A stretch of 64,000 nt of DNA from VXYL01 sp965208525 (GCA_965208525.1 OZ242340.1:2418001-2482000); one strand, 5' to 3'. Numbered from the stretch's first letter, positions 18,248 to 26,409 are shown. Numbers and translations: made by a program. The notes: a model not told the origin generated them from the letters alone.

Positions 18248-19786
18248 CTACGCGACGATGTCAGACCCGCGTGCGGGCGGTGAGAAAGCCAGCAATGTGT
18301 AACGCTGGATCAGTGACGTCGTACCTGAGGGAACGGCTACTTGCTTCAGCGCGGTCGCGGCAAGGGCCCTTTTCGTCCACCAGCCGATGGACGTGTTCAC
18401 CACCGACTTGCCATCGCCAGTTTCTATCGTCTTGCTGTGTTCGTCACAAAGCAACAGATAACGGTCGACCCATGAAGGGTTGGCTTCAATCTCCTCACAC
18501 ACGCGACGCGTTACATGCTGGTCGAGTTCTGCAGGAGAGTGATCGATCATGCTCGCGAGCACCTCGTGTACGAGCGTCTTGACGTCATCCGTGGTGGCGT
18601 GACTCGTTGCGCGCGAAGGGAACTTTGGCAGCTCCGGCCCGTCCAATGTGGAAATCGCGTGACGCGGAATCTTGCCGTGTTTGGCGAAGGCTGCCTCAAG
18701 CCGGTCATGGAGCCATGCCTCACCATCAGGATGCAGTTCGACTGCGGGCTTCCTCATGATTGAGCGTCGCGGGTTAGTATTGCCATCGCCACTCGAAAAA
18801 TGGCGAGCCGTTGCGGCGAAGGCGCGGTGGTCGAGTTCGTCCATGAACTCGCCAAGGGAGACGCCGTTAGCAAGTGTACCTGCGACGAACTCAGCATGAT
18901 GGACTCGGATGTATCTACGCCATCGCTCCTTCCAGGTGCGCCGAGCGACATCGGCGTCCGTCGCGTCATCTCGGCCTGGTGTGTAAGCCATACCAAGGGC
19001 ACGACCGAATACGCGGATGTCGCCATCTTCGACGAGTCTGGCGATGAACATCACCGCGTCGTCTCTGACGCTCCTCGGTCGCCTTGAGGTCGGATATGCG
19101 AGGGCCCAATGGGACCCCGAACCCTTCACCTCGTCGAGTGTCGTGGTTGCGAGCGGTGCCCGGTCGTTCCCTTCGCCAAGGAACTTCACGAACGCCTGCT
19201 CCGAGTCGTCGAAGAGACCGGTGCCGGTCTGTTGTGGCGGAGGAGACAGACCGATGTCTACACCCATGTCCTCAAGCGCTCCGTCCTGGACGTGGTTCGT
19301 GCCGCCAAACGCTAGATGCCGGCTGACGTTTTTTTCCCACTGCTGAAGTTGGACCGGTGACACATCGGCGCCTGCTCGGGACCAAAGGTCGTCGATGTAC
19401 TTGCGGCAATCTCCAACCGTGCCAGGTTCGTCGGTGACCAAACCGAACTCGTGGTTACGGTTGAGACCGGCCACCGTCAGGTTCGCAGAGGTAATGACGG
19501 CGCGCGAAGACCCGAACACATAGAGCTTGGCGTGCAGATGACGCACGCCCCGGATGGCGGCACCAGCTTCGAGCAACATGCGAAGGGCCGCGATGTCGCT
19601 TACCCGGTCAACAAAGTCCTGCTGGCTGAATCGCGTGATGATTCGTGAGCCAGCAAGTTGACCAAGCAGCGGCTTGATGGCAGCAGCCTTGATGAAGGGC
19701 GACACGAGCAGCACCTCGCCGGTGTGAAGTATCAGGGCGTCCGCCAGTTCGGCGCACCACGCATTGTCAACGACACGGGAGTTCAT
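18248..19786 (-). CDS. PLD-family (single HKD motif) nuclease-like protein
   Basis: The frame is open to 19939, but the ATG at 19786 (MNSRVVDNAWCAELADALIL) begins the conserved part and gives 512 residues. Residues about 20-110 form a phospholipase-D-like half: LLVSPFIKAAAIKPLLGQ, then HAKLYVFGSSRAVITSANLT followed by NHEFGLV, which is the H-K-N-E pattern of the PLD nuclease fold. Only one HKD motif is present, so the enzyme would need to dimerise, as in restriction-associated PLD nucleases. The C-terminal 350 residues are unassigned and helical. Its neighbours suggest an accessory or defence role, but no partner methylase or helicase is seen. Confidence 0.7.
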   Translation of the reverse strand: MNSRVVDNAWCAELADALILHTGEVLLVSPFIKAAAIKPLLGQLAGSRIITRFSQQDFVDRVSDIAALRMLLEAGAAIRGVRHLHAKLYVFGSSRAVITSANLTVAGLNRNHEFGLVTDEPGTVGDCRKYIDDLWSRAGADVSPVQLQQWEKNVSRHLAFGGTNHVQDGALEDMGVDIGLSPPPQQTGTGLFDDSEQAFVKFLGEGNDRAPLATTTLDEVKGSGSHWALAYPTSRRPRSVRDDAVMFIARLVEDGDIRVFGRALGMAYTPGRDDATDADVARRTWKERWRRYIRVHHAEFVAGTLANGVSLGEFMDELDHRAFAATARHFSSGDGNTNPRRSIMRKPAVELHPDGEAWLHDRLEAAFAKHGKIPRHAISTLDGPELPKFPSRATSHATTDDVKTLVHEVLASMIDHSPAELDQHVTRRVCEEIEANPSWVDRYLLLCDEHSKTIETGDGKSVVNTSIGWWTKRALAATALKQVAVPSGTTSLIQRYTLLAFSPPARGSDIVA

Positions 19787-19948
19787 TGCGTTGCGGCCGG
19801 CGGGGGTGGTTACCACGTTCCGGCCGAAATTACCCGATTTTGAGGGAGACCGCGAGAGCCTCGCTGTGAGTAGCGGGGTAGCGGCGGTGTCCGCGGGTCC
19901 AACTAGCCGGCCTGTCCGCGTCCGTCGCTTGAGGTACATCAGTCGAGG

Positions 19949-20278
19949 GTGTACGTTGAGCCCGTGTACTTCTACGGCGACTTCTACCAGCTAGCGGATG
20001 ACATTCGGTGCCGATCTACACTTGAGATCGTCAGAGAGCCACGGCCCGATCACGAACTGGCGAACCTGTCTGAGGAGGCCCCCGAGCTCATTGTCATCAT
20101 GGCGAATCCCGGGGCGTCGAGGCCAACGGGCGATGACTTCGTTTGGCAACATAGGGAGCCACGCGACATTGGCAACATGACGGACTTGCGAGAGGCCGAA
20201 CCGGACCGGACGCAGGCGAGGCTCGTACACCTTAAGGCTTGCGGGTGCCACATCAAGCGAGTTTGCGGACGCGGCTGA
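19949..20278 (+). pseudogene. Truncated protein resembling DUF1643-like family
   Basis: A GTG at 19949 opens a 109-residue frame with good protein character: VYFYGDFYQLADDIRCRSTLEIV, then ELIVIMANPGASRPTGDD and a later EPDRTQARLVHLKACG. The order (CRSTLEI, MANPGxSxP, DxTQ) recalls a family of about 200 residues related to DUF1643. Here the family C-terminal half is missing: the frame breaks at HIKRVCGRG. The next open frame (about 20259-20624) gives no recognisable continuation. It is divergent from the PLD gene. Either it is a decayed gene or a short diverged relative; the family name is my recollection. Confidence 0.4.
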
Positions 20279-21140
20279 TGCACTGTGGCGCAGACTTGGC
20301 GGGGACAGCGGCGTCGTCGGTGGAAGCCTCCCAGGATCGGCGACGTTCGCGGAGGGACGGGAGACTGCCTGGCGACAGGTGGTGGCGTCGCTGCCCAAGC
20401 CACCCTTGGACCCGCCTCCGCTGACGCGTTGTCCGAGCCTTTGTCTGGACGCTGACCCGCACGACATCCCTTGCGATGTGCGTCAACTGTGGACTCGGTT
20501 CGGGGCGACCTGCGCGAGATTCGCGGAGGTGTGTCGGTGTTGCGGAATCGTCGAGGCTGACGGCCAGGCCCGGACACGTGCTCCGCATGTGGTTTGGCAT
20601 CCTGAATGGGCGCCTACCCACTGAATGCCAGGCGTAACGCCGTCATCGGCGAGAAGTGTGAGTCCGAGGTTGACACGGGACCACGGCACCGCGTGGCGGT
20701 GGCCTATTCGGCTGCCTTCACCGAGCGCGAGGTTCAGTCACGGGCCGAAAAAGGCGCCACCCTGTCCGGCGCGGTCTAGGTTGCCGGCTAGGACAGGCCC
20801 AGGCCAATGGCGCCCATCGCGGCGGCCGTAACGCCCAAGCGGCAACAGGGCTACCGGGCCGTCGGGTTGCGGCTGCCAGCAACCCCCGGGTGCAACGAGT
20901 CGAGGGTTGCCATAGGCGAGGACACGCAAGGTCGTCACGACATCCGTCCCCGGCACGAACAGTCTGGTAGGCGTCCTCGTCCGCCGATCGTGGAAGAAAT
21001 GGTTGGCGGGCGCTGGCGAAGCCACGACGGCAACCTGCTGGAGGCGACAGTCGACGGATGGCCGTGAAGCCGTCATGCGACAATGACCCGTATCGGCGGC
21101 GCGGCATTGCTTGCCCACGTTGGGTTGCTCGGGAGGGGGC
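20279..21140. other. Intergenic region with possible decayed coding fragments
   Basis: No intact gene is recognised over about 860 bases. A minus-strand frame near 20790-21070 ends with a hydrophobic stretch (TAAAMGAIGLGLS then stop at 20787), as a decayed membrane-protein tail might, but frames change within it. The last bases carry a strong Shine-Dalgarno (GGGAGGGGG at 21131-21139) for the NERD gene. Confidence 0.35.
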
Positions 21141-22082
21141 GTGGCGAACAAGGACGCGGCGAACAACGACGACGTCCCCGCACCTGGACCGGTGAGAGTC
21201 CAAGCCGGCACATACCTTGAAACGGAGTTGCTGGCAGAGGCGTTGGGCCCGTTGCCTGCGTTGTTCCTTGGTGCAGGCGTGGTTTTTGGCGCAGGCCTCT
21301 ATCGCTGGTCAGGATGGATGCCTACCCTCGGCATCGGCATCGCCTCGCTGGGCGTGGCGTGCTTCTGGCTCTGGCGGAAGCGCAGGCGACAGAGGCTCCG
21401 CAAGGGACATCTTGCCGAGCGCCAGATCGGGCGGGCGCTGGAGCAGGCGATCACGGCGAAGGGCTGTGCGGTCGCGCACAACGTGACCGGCGTGATGGAC
21501 TCGGGCGACATCGACCACATCGTCGCGACCCGGCACAACGTCTGGGTGATCGAGACAAAGTATCGGCGTGTCCAGGAGGAGGCGTTCGACAATGTCCTTC
21601 GGCGACTTCACGCATGCCGAAGAAGCGTCGAGGCGATGCTGCCGAGCGGCACTCCCGTGAGAGCGTGCCTCGTACTGGCTTACGAAGGCCGCAGTGTGAG
21701 AAACGGACGCGACGGCATCGAGGTGTTCAATCACGAGACCTTCCGCGAGGTGTTGCTGCCGAAGTTGCGCGCCGAGCGAAACGAGGCGCCCGACACCGCC
21801 GACATTGACGAGCGCGTCGCTGGGACGGTCTGGCGGCTGAGCCGTGGAGAGGATGCGCTTGCTGTCGAGGCGGCCGAGGATCAGGACCGAGGTGAGAGAG
21901 GTGAGGGTCATGATGTGGACGAGGTTCGCCTCCGGCATCCAAGGGCGTACCAGCGGTGGACAGCCGAAGAGGACCGGAGGCTGCGGGACCTGCACGAGGC
22001 AGGGTGGGACGAGGCGGATCTCGCGAGCGAGTTTGGCCGACAGCCGAGCGCGATTCGGTCGAGGCTCCGCAAGCTGGCGTAG
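21141..22082 (+). CDS. Membrane-anchored NERD nuclease with C-terminal SANT/Myb-like module
   Basis: I chose GTG 21141 because GGGAGGGGG lies just upstream; the frame extends to 21111. The 313-residue protein has two predicted TM helices near residues 35-80 (LPALFLGAGVVFGAGLYR, GIGIASLGVACFWLW). A NERD nuclease-related domain follows at about 90-200: RKGHLAERQIGRALEQ, SGDIDHIVATRHNVWVIETK with the D-E-x-K-type core, and VRACLVLAYEGRSV. An acidic linker leads to a compact helical tail, RWTAEEDRRLRDLHEAGW then FGRQPSAIRSRLRKL, resembling a SANT/Myb or helix-turn-helix unit. A membrane-tethered nuclease with a DNA-binding tail suggests action on incoming DNA, which is inference. Confidence 0.75.
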   Translation: MANKDAANNDDVPAPGPVRVQAGTYLETELLAEALGPLPALFLGAGVVFGAGLYRWSGWMPTLGIGIASLGVACFWLWRKRRRQRLRKGHLAERQIGRALEQAITAKGCAVAHNVTGVMDSGDIDHIVATRHNVWVIETKYRRVQEEAFDNVLRRLHACRRSVEAMLPSGTPVRACLVLAYEGRSVRNGRDGIEVFNHETFREVLLPKLRAERNEAPDTADIDERVAGTVWRLSRGEDALAVEAAEDQDRGERGEGHDVDEVRLRHPRAYQRWTAEEDRRLRDLHEAGWDEADLASEFGRQPSAIRSRLRKLA

Positions 22083-22101
22083 AGGTGGCATTGCGCTATT
22101 G

Positions 22102-22777
22102 GCGCCCCGTCACTACCGTCCCCGTCGCAGGAAGTCGCAAACGCATCGCGGCCTTCGGTAGCGCATAAGGAGTTCCGGTAGTGACGGGGCGCAGATGCGG
22201 CATTGGGGCCAGCGGCGGCAAGCGCTTCGATAAGAAGAAAGCTGGTGCCGGCGTGGTGACGCGGTGCTAGAGTACCCGGCGTCAATCTGTCGCCATCGCG
22301 CGACATGGCCGGGCCGGAGAGCCCTGCATGACGGCGTCGCCGAACGGCGGCGCAATGTGCCGAGCTGTAGGCGCAGCATGAGGCGGTCGACGCATCGCAA
22401 AAGGCACGGTCGCCATGTTTGCGGCAGCGCGCGGACAGGGGCGAACCACCGACGGCAGGAGAGGCCGCATGGCGCGGAAAACGCGCACCGCCGGGAAACC
22501 GGTGCGGCGAACCTGGACGTGGTGCGACGCATCGCGCGGGACGGGGAGACCCCGTCATGCCGAATGGCTCCGTGCGGCGCGGCGCGTGCCGAAGGGCTGG
22601 CGGGCCAGTTGTCGCAGGACACGCCGCGGCCGCCGCACGAGACGGCGAGGGAAGACGCGTCGACGGGCATTGCCGCACGAAGGTGCGGGGTCCGGACACC
22701 CTGACGGGTGCCGGGTCGCCCATTAGAACTGAACGAACCACACTCGCTCCCGGCCGCGACCGCGGCCGCGGGGCGCG
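22102..22777 (+). repeat. Large non-coding element, copy E1 (putative structured RNA)
   Basis: A perfect 17-bp stem (22102-22118 with 22176-22192, core GTCACTACC/GGTAGTGAC) closes a 57-nt loop. The loop contains GTCGCAGGAAGTCGCA (22124-22139). Then come GCGGCATTGGGGCCAGCGGCG (22197-22217), a promoter-like block with GTGACG and TGCTAGAGT (22256-22312), a block GCAATGTGCCGAGC near 22352-22365, a block GGGTCGCCCATTA (22713-22725), and a GC-rich hairpin to 22777. All blocks recur in the same order at 47760-48470 on the other strand. Frames are open only because the DNA is GC-rich, and no conserved protein is evident. It starts 20 bases after the NERD gene and ends about 185 bases before the tandem integrase genes. 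Nothing recognisable lies in 22778-22962 except the integrase ribosome binding site. Confidence 0.65.
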
Positions 22778-22962
22778 TCCGACGCGGCGACGCCGCAGTC
22801 GAGCCCCCCACGAATCGAGCTGCCCTTCGGCGATGGCGGCCGCGCCTGCCGTTCTGGCAGGCGGCGCTTACCGGTCCGGTGAGCACGCCGTCGTTGACGC
22901 TGGCGGAGGCCCTCTCTAGCGTCGAACCGGACATTGCATCCCATCGAGAGGAGGTCTGAACG

Positions 22963-23286
22963 GTGCGGGAACTGCACTTCGACCTGCTGCGGCTGCTGGA
23001 GGACGACCGGCGCGGCTCGCACGCGACGCGTCGCGCCCGGCGCTTCGTTCTGGCGCAGGCGGCGGAGACGCTGCACGGCCTCGGCTACAGAGGACTGAGG
23101 GCGCGGGGCTTCAAGGGCCGGCACGTCGACGCGCTGGTTGCGGAGTGGCGCCGGCAGGGCCTGTCGGACGGCACGGTGAAGAACCGGCTGGCGCACCTGC
23201 GCTGGCTGGCGTGCAGGATCGGCAAGCCGGGGATCGTCCGGAAGGACAACGCGAGCTACGGAGTCGGGTCCCCGTGCGCGACCTGA
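22963..23286 (+). CDS. Stand-alone integrase N-terminal (SAM-like) domain protein
   Basis: GTG 22963 follows a strong GAGGAGG. The 107-residue protein is a copy of the N-terminal core-binding domain of the next gene: HFDLLRLLEDDRRGSHATRR, AETLHGLGYRGLRARGFKGR, HVDALVAEWRRQGLSDGTVK and NRLAHLRWLACRIGK align through to SYGV. No catalytic domain follows: the frame ends GSPCAT. The stop overlaps the GTG start of the full integrase by 13 bases, so the two are probably translationally coupled. It could compete for or assist DNA binding by the integrase; this is inference. Confidence 0.7.
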   Translation: MRELHFDLLRLLEDDRRGSHATRRARRFVLAQAAETLHGLGYRGLRARGFKGRHVDALVAEWRRQGLSDGTVKNRLAHLRWLACRIGKPGIVRKDNASYGVGSPCAT

Positions 23287-24137
23287 ACTGGGACCTGCTC
23301 CGGCTTCAGAGGCGGGACAGCAGCGCCGGCTCCCACGGCACCCGCCGCGACCGCTCCTGGGCGCTGGCGCAGATGGCGAATACGCTGCACGACCTCGGCC
23401 ACCGCGGCCTGCGCGCCGAGGGGCTGAAGCCGAGGCACGTCGAGGCGCTGGTGCGCCACTGGAAGGACGGCGGCCTGTCCCACGCCACCATGATGAACCG
23501 CATGGCGCACCTGCGCTGGTGGGCCGGCCGCGTCGGCAAGGGGGGCATGGTGAAGCCGAACGCCGACTACGGCATCCGCCCGCGCAGCCACGTCTCGGAC
23601 GGCACGAGGCGCCGCGACCTCGACGAGAACAGGCTCGCGCGGGTGAAGGACGATCACGTGCGCATGGCGCTGCGGCTGCAGGCGGCGTTCGGGCTGCGCC
23701 GCGAGGAGGCGATCAAGCTGTCGCCGGCGCATGCGGACCGCGGCGACCGCCTACTGGTGAAGGCGTCGACGGCCAAGGGCGGCCGCCCGCGCGAGGTGCC
23801 GGTGCGGACGGAGGCTCAGCGCCTTCTGCTCGACGAGGCGCGACGGCTGGCGGGCAGCGGCGCGCTGATCCCTCCCGGCCGCAACTACGCGGAGCAGCGC
23901 CGGGTGTACGAGGCCCAGACGCGGGCGGCGGAGCTGGACCGCAGCCACGGCCTGCGCCATGCGTACGCGCTGGACCGGTACGAGGGCCTGACGGGCTGGA
24001 AGGCTCCGGCGGCTGGGGGGCCGGCGCGGAGCGAGCTGGGGGACCGGGAGCGGCGCGTCGACGCGGCGGCGCGGCTGCGGATCTCCCGCGAGCTCGGTCA
24101 CGGACGCCTGGAGATCGTGCGGCGGTACTGCGGGTAG
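23274..24137 (+). CDS. Tyrosine recombinase, Integrase_1-type (integrase domain-containing protein)
   Basis: The likely start is GTG 23274 (VRDLNWDLLRLQRRDSSAGS), giving 287 residues. The N-terminal SAM-like arm (about 1-100) is followed by a catalytic domain. The Arg box is QAAFGLRREEAIKLSP, a Lys region is ASTAKGGRPREVPV, the H-x-x-R box is HGLRHAYAL, and the tail is SRELGHGRLEIVRRYCG with the candidate nucleophile Tyr. This is the compact integrase type found in integrative elements and plasmids rather than the P4 type. It overlaps the stand-alone domain gene upstream. Confidence 0.8.
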   Translation: MRDLNWDLLRLQRRDSSAGSHGTRRDRSWALAQMANTLHDLGHRGLRAEGLKPRHVEALVRHWKDGGLSHATMMNRMAHLRWWAGRVGKGGMVKPNADYGIRPRSHVSDGTRRRDLDENRLARVKDDHVRMALRLQAAFGLRREEAIKLSPAHADRGDRLLVKASTAKGGRPREVPVRTEAQRLLLDEARRLAGSGALIPPGRNYAEQRRVYEAQTRAAELDRSHGLRHAYALDRYEGLTGWKAPAAGGPARSELGDRERRVDAAARLRISRELGHGRLEIVRRYCG

Positions 24138-24339
24138 CGGAGTTCGGCCGGGTGCGGCGATCCTGCGGAGGGCGTTGGCTGCGGGCCTGTCGAACCGGTC
24201 GTGCCTGGGGAGGTGACGCAGGCGCCTCGGTCCGGGGGCGTCTCGCGCAAGTCCGTGTCTAGCGTTGCGGTAACGGTTTTTCCGTCGCGGAGGCGGCGGG
24301 CCGGTGCTAGGATGCCCCTGCTTAGTCGCCGGCATGTCC

Positions 24340-24385
24340 GGCATGGCCGACCCGAAGAGGACGGCATGGCCGATCCGAAAGGGAC
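24340..24385 (+). repeat. Tandem 23-bp direct repeat
   Basis: Two adjacent units, GGCATGGCCGACCCGAAGAG (then GAC) at 24340-24362 and GGCATGGCCGATCCGAAAGG (then GAC) at 24363-24385, differ at 3 of 23 positions. A partial third unit (GGCATTG) follows. They lie upstream of the small membrane-protein cassette and just after a TGCTAGGAT promoter-like -10 (24305-24313). They could be operator or protein-binding repeats. Confidence 0.6.
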
Positions 24386-24423
24386 GGCATTGAGCGCCCA
24401 GCCGCCGGGTTCAGGCGGCATGA

Positions 24424-24454
24424 CCTCCCGCCGGGATCCAATCCCGGCGGGAGG
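24424..24454 (+). promoter_or_regulatory. Perfect 14-bp hairpin in the leader of the small-protein cassette
   Basis: CCTCCCGCCGGGAT (24424-24437) pairs perfectly with ATCCCGGCGGGAGG (24441-24454) around a CCA loop. The 3' arm carries an anti-Shine-Dalgarno-like GGGAGG. No U tract follows, so it is not a standard terminator. It may be a leader structure controlling the 64-residue gene that starts 37 bases later, or a recombinase or operator site. Confidence 0.5.
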
Positions 24455-24490
24455 GGTTCGCTGGCGGGGAATCCGCATGGAGGAAAGCCA

Positions 24491-24685
24491 GTGGACATGG
24501 AAGAGAAGCCGCGAGACCAGGAGACCGAACTGGTGGCAGCGCAGACCGCAAAGCTGCGGACGGAGGCCCGGCGGATGAAACTGAGCAACGTGCTTGACAT
24601 GTTCAAGCTCGCGTTCACCGCGATGGCCGCCACGGCCGCAGTTGTGGTCGCCCTCGACCAGATCGGCGTGATGGGAGGTGCGTGA
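24491..24685 (+). CDS. Small single-TM protein, cassette gene A1
   Basis: The 64-residue protein has a charged N-terminal half (MDMEEKPRDQETELVAAQ) and one hydrophobic segment (LAFTAMAATAAVVVALDQI). It ends GVMGGA. The gene starts just after a GGAGGAAAG ribosome site. Its stop shares one base with the start of the next gene (TGATG). Its last 23 residues resemble the 21-residue gene at 26344, so it is one of two copies of a cassette. The function is unknown; the size and topology would fit a holin-like, toxin or signalling membrane peptide. Confidence 0.6.
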   Translation: MDMEEKPRDQETELVAAQTAKLRTEARRMKLSNVLDMFKLAFTAMAATAAVVVALDQIGVMGGA

Positions 24686-24822
24686 TGTTCGAACGGTACG
24701 AACAGGTATCGGAGAACTTCCGGCTGGAGCGAACCTGGTGGATCGTCGTGAAGTACGGCATCGGCCTTTCGCTCCTCGGGATCGTGCCAACCGCGCTCGT
24801 GTTCTGGCTCTGGATACTCTGA
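24685..24822 (+). CDS. Small membrane protein, cassette gene B1 (45 aa)
   Basis: This gene is below usual ORF cut-offs. It reads MFERYEQVSENFRLERTWWI, then VVKYGIGLSLLGIVPTALVF and WLWIL, so a short amphipathic start is followed by one TM helix. It is coupled to the upstream gene by TGATG. A paralogue at 26409 is identical at 33 of 45 positions by my alignment, with substitutions mostly conservative, which supports real coding. A hairpin terminator follows directly. Confidence 0.7.
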   Translation: MFERYEQVSENFRLERTWWIVVKYGIGLSLLGIVPTALVFWLWIL

Positions 24823-24829
24823 CCGGGCT

Positions 24830-24859
24830 GCGGCCTCTCTTCCTTCGGGGAGGGGCCGC
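24830..24859 (+). terminator. Hairpin terminator after cassette copy 1
   Basis: GCGGCCTCT pairs with AGGGGCCGC (one G-U pair) around a loop containing CCTTCGGGG. The equivalent hairpin follows cassette copy 2, so the terminator is part of the duplicated unit. There is no U tract. Confidence 0.6.
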
Positions 24860-25042
24860 CGCCCACCTCTTCCGCGCGCGGTCAGCGACGTCGGCCTGGA
24901 AGGGGACAGCCGCGAACCGAAGAGCGGGGGCGGGCACGACCCGTCCGGGCGGGTCGAGGTTGACGCGGCCCGTGGGCCGGCGCATAGTTCCCTGCGAGAC
25001 GCGCGGCGCAAGCCATGCCCTCGTTCCGAGGCCCGCACCCAG

Positions 25043-25813
25043 GTGCGGGCTTTCGTGCATCTGGGGGCCGGGTTGATCTACATCGCCTACCTCGACGAGT
25101 TCGGACACGTGGGTCCCTACGTGGCCCGCAGCGATCCGCGGCACAACGACAGCCCGGTGTTCGGCTTTGCGGGCTTCCTGATGCCGGCGGAGGAAGTGCG
25201 CGCGTTCGGCACGTGGTTCTTCCAGCGCAAGTGCGAACTCCTGGAGCGCGAGCTGCAGCGGTCGGGCAGGCATCCGGCGGTCTGGGAAAAGAAGGGTTCG
25301 AGCCTTTACCGGGCCGCCAGCGTGAGGCGCTATCCGGCGCTGCGCTCGGCGACGAACCGGCTGCTGAACCGGATCGTTCGGACCGGGGGCCGGGTCTTCT
25401 ACGTCGGCGTCCGGAAGCAGGAGCCGGGGCGGCACGACTCGAACGCGCTCTACGCGCGGATGCTCCGCGAGGCGGTCGCGCGGATCGACGCGTTCTGCGG
25501 CGAGGGCGGCGGGCCGGCGGCGCGCTTCCTGCTGGCCCTCGACGAGCATCCGAGCCGGGACGCCCTGCTGGCCGCGGTCGCACGCGACATGTACGGCAGG
25601 GGCGAGACGCGGCGGCGGCTGATCGAGCCGCCGTTCCACCTCGAGAGCCACCGCTACCAGACGGTGCAGGCGGCGGACTGGATCGCCGCGCTGGTGGGGC
25701 GCCTGGGCGCGTTCTGGACGGAGCCCGAGGTCTGGCCCGAGAACGAGGTGTTCCGACGGTACTTCGAGGATCGCCTGGCGGCCGTTCAGGTGGGAAGCGG
25801 AATCCGGGGCTGA
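25043..25813 (+). CDS. DUF3800 domain protein
   Basis: The 256-residue protein opens with the DUF3800 signature IYIAYLDEFGHVG, an acidic motif near the N-terminus shared with RNase H-like folds. It continues VFGFAGFLMPAEEVRAFGTW, FYVGVRKQEPGRHDSNALYA, LLALDEHPSR and a late HRYQTVQAADWIAALVGR. That layout (first Asp in a strand, a second acidic strand, a C-terminal QxADxIA helix) suggests a nuclease-like fold. The activity is not established. Start options are GTG 25043 and TTG 25073, and I kept the longer. It sits between two copies of a small membrane-protein cassette. Confidence 0.75.
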   Translation: MRAFVHLGAGLIYIAYLDEFGHVGPYVARSDPRHNDSPVFGFAGFLMPAEEVRAFGTWFFQRKCELLERELQRSGRHPAVWEKKGSSLYRAASVRRYPALRSATNRLLNRIVRTGGRVFYVGVRKQEPGRHDSNALYARMLREAVARIDAFCGEGGGPAARFLLALDEHPSRDALLAAVARDMYGRGETRRRLIEPPFHLESHRYQTVQAADWIAALVGRLGAFWTEPEVWPENEVFRRYFEDRLAAVQVGSGIRG

Positions 25814-25969
25814 AGGCCGAACTGCGGCGTGGCGTCGCGACCGAAGGCCGGGGGACGGGAAGCCGGCGGCGATGGAGGCGCCGCGGGCCTTCTGGCGGAA
25901 GCCCGTTGGCGACAGGGGGCGATCGCGGCGCTAGACTGCGGCGCGGAAAACCAGCGAGGAGCCCACCGC

Positions 25970-26320
25970 ATGGACATCGCGGAAGAGCCCGCCGCCCCGC
26001 GCATCCACGAGCGTTCGAGGCCGGCGCGCCCCCCCTGGACGTATCGCTGCCGCCTGATCGGGCGCAGCGTTCTGATCGACGTGGACGCGTTCGGCGTCGA
26101 GGAGGCAATGGCCCTGGCCGGGACGCACTGGGGCGTCGGGCGCGACCAGGTTGCCGTGGACGGGAAGCGGCGGCGGTGGATGCGGTGGATGCGCTTCAGC
26201 ACGCACGACCCGTGCGACGGCCTCCCGATGGAGCGGAGCTGGTGGTACGCGACGAAGTTCGGTGCGATGGTCGTGACGGCGCTCGCGGCGGCGTACCTCG
26301 TCCACGCGACGCTCCTCTAG
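25970..26320 (+). CDS. Hypothetical protein with C-terminal TM helix
   Basis: ATG 25970 (MDIAEEPAAPRIHERSRP) has GCGAGGAG upstream and, further up, a GCTAGACTG promoter-like -10. The 116-residue product has a basic, tryptophan-rich middle (KRRRWMRWMRFSTHD) and a final hydrophobic segment (KFGAMVVTALAAAYLVHATL). The segment VLIDVDAFGVEEAMALAG may be a small folded domain. I recognise no family. It lies between the DUF3800 gene and the second small-protein cassette, and all read in one direction. Confidence 0.5.
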   Translation: MDIAEEPAAPRIHERSRPARPPWTYRCRLIGRSVLIDVDAFGVEEAMALAGTHWGVGRDQVAVDGKRRRWMRWMRFSTHDPCDGLPMERSWWYATKFGAMVVTALAAAYLVHATLL

Positions 26321-26343
26321 GCGCCGGAAGGGGAGCCTTCGTC

Positions 26344-26409
26344 ATGCGTCAGGCGACGGCTGCGGTCCTGCTCGCCCTGGAGTCGATCGGCCTGACGGGA
26401 GGTGCGTGA
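26344..26409 (+). CDS. Shortened cassette gene A2 (21 aa)
   Basis: ATG 26344 is preceded by AAGGGGAG. It encodes MRQATAAVLLALESIGLTGG plus a final A, which matches the C-terminal hydrophobic end of the 64-residue A1 protein (VVVALDQIGVMGGA). The N-terminal charged half is missing. It ends in the same TGATG overlap with gene B2. It is either a truncated copy kept for coupling or a decayed copy. Confidence 0.45.
   Translation: MRQATAAVLLALESIGLTGGA

Noticed and set aside
20718..21211. Two overlapping minus-strand frames of about 160 codons
   Set aside because: Frame changes and low-complexity composition; at most a decayed membrane protein, not an intact gene.
22102..22192. Integron attC site
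   Set aside because: The stem is long and paired but lacks the GTTRRRY/RYYYAAC core sites, and no integron integrase is present.
22264..22704. Possible 146-residue protein within element E1
   Set aside because: Arg-rich, not conserved in the same frame in E2, and the conserved blocks do not keep codon phase.
22102..24137. Retron or diversity-generating system with RNA element
   Set aside because: No reverse transcriptase motif (YxDD) is seen in any frame in the window.
24340..24385. Short CRISPR array
   Set aside because: Two adjacent units with no spacer and no cas genes.
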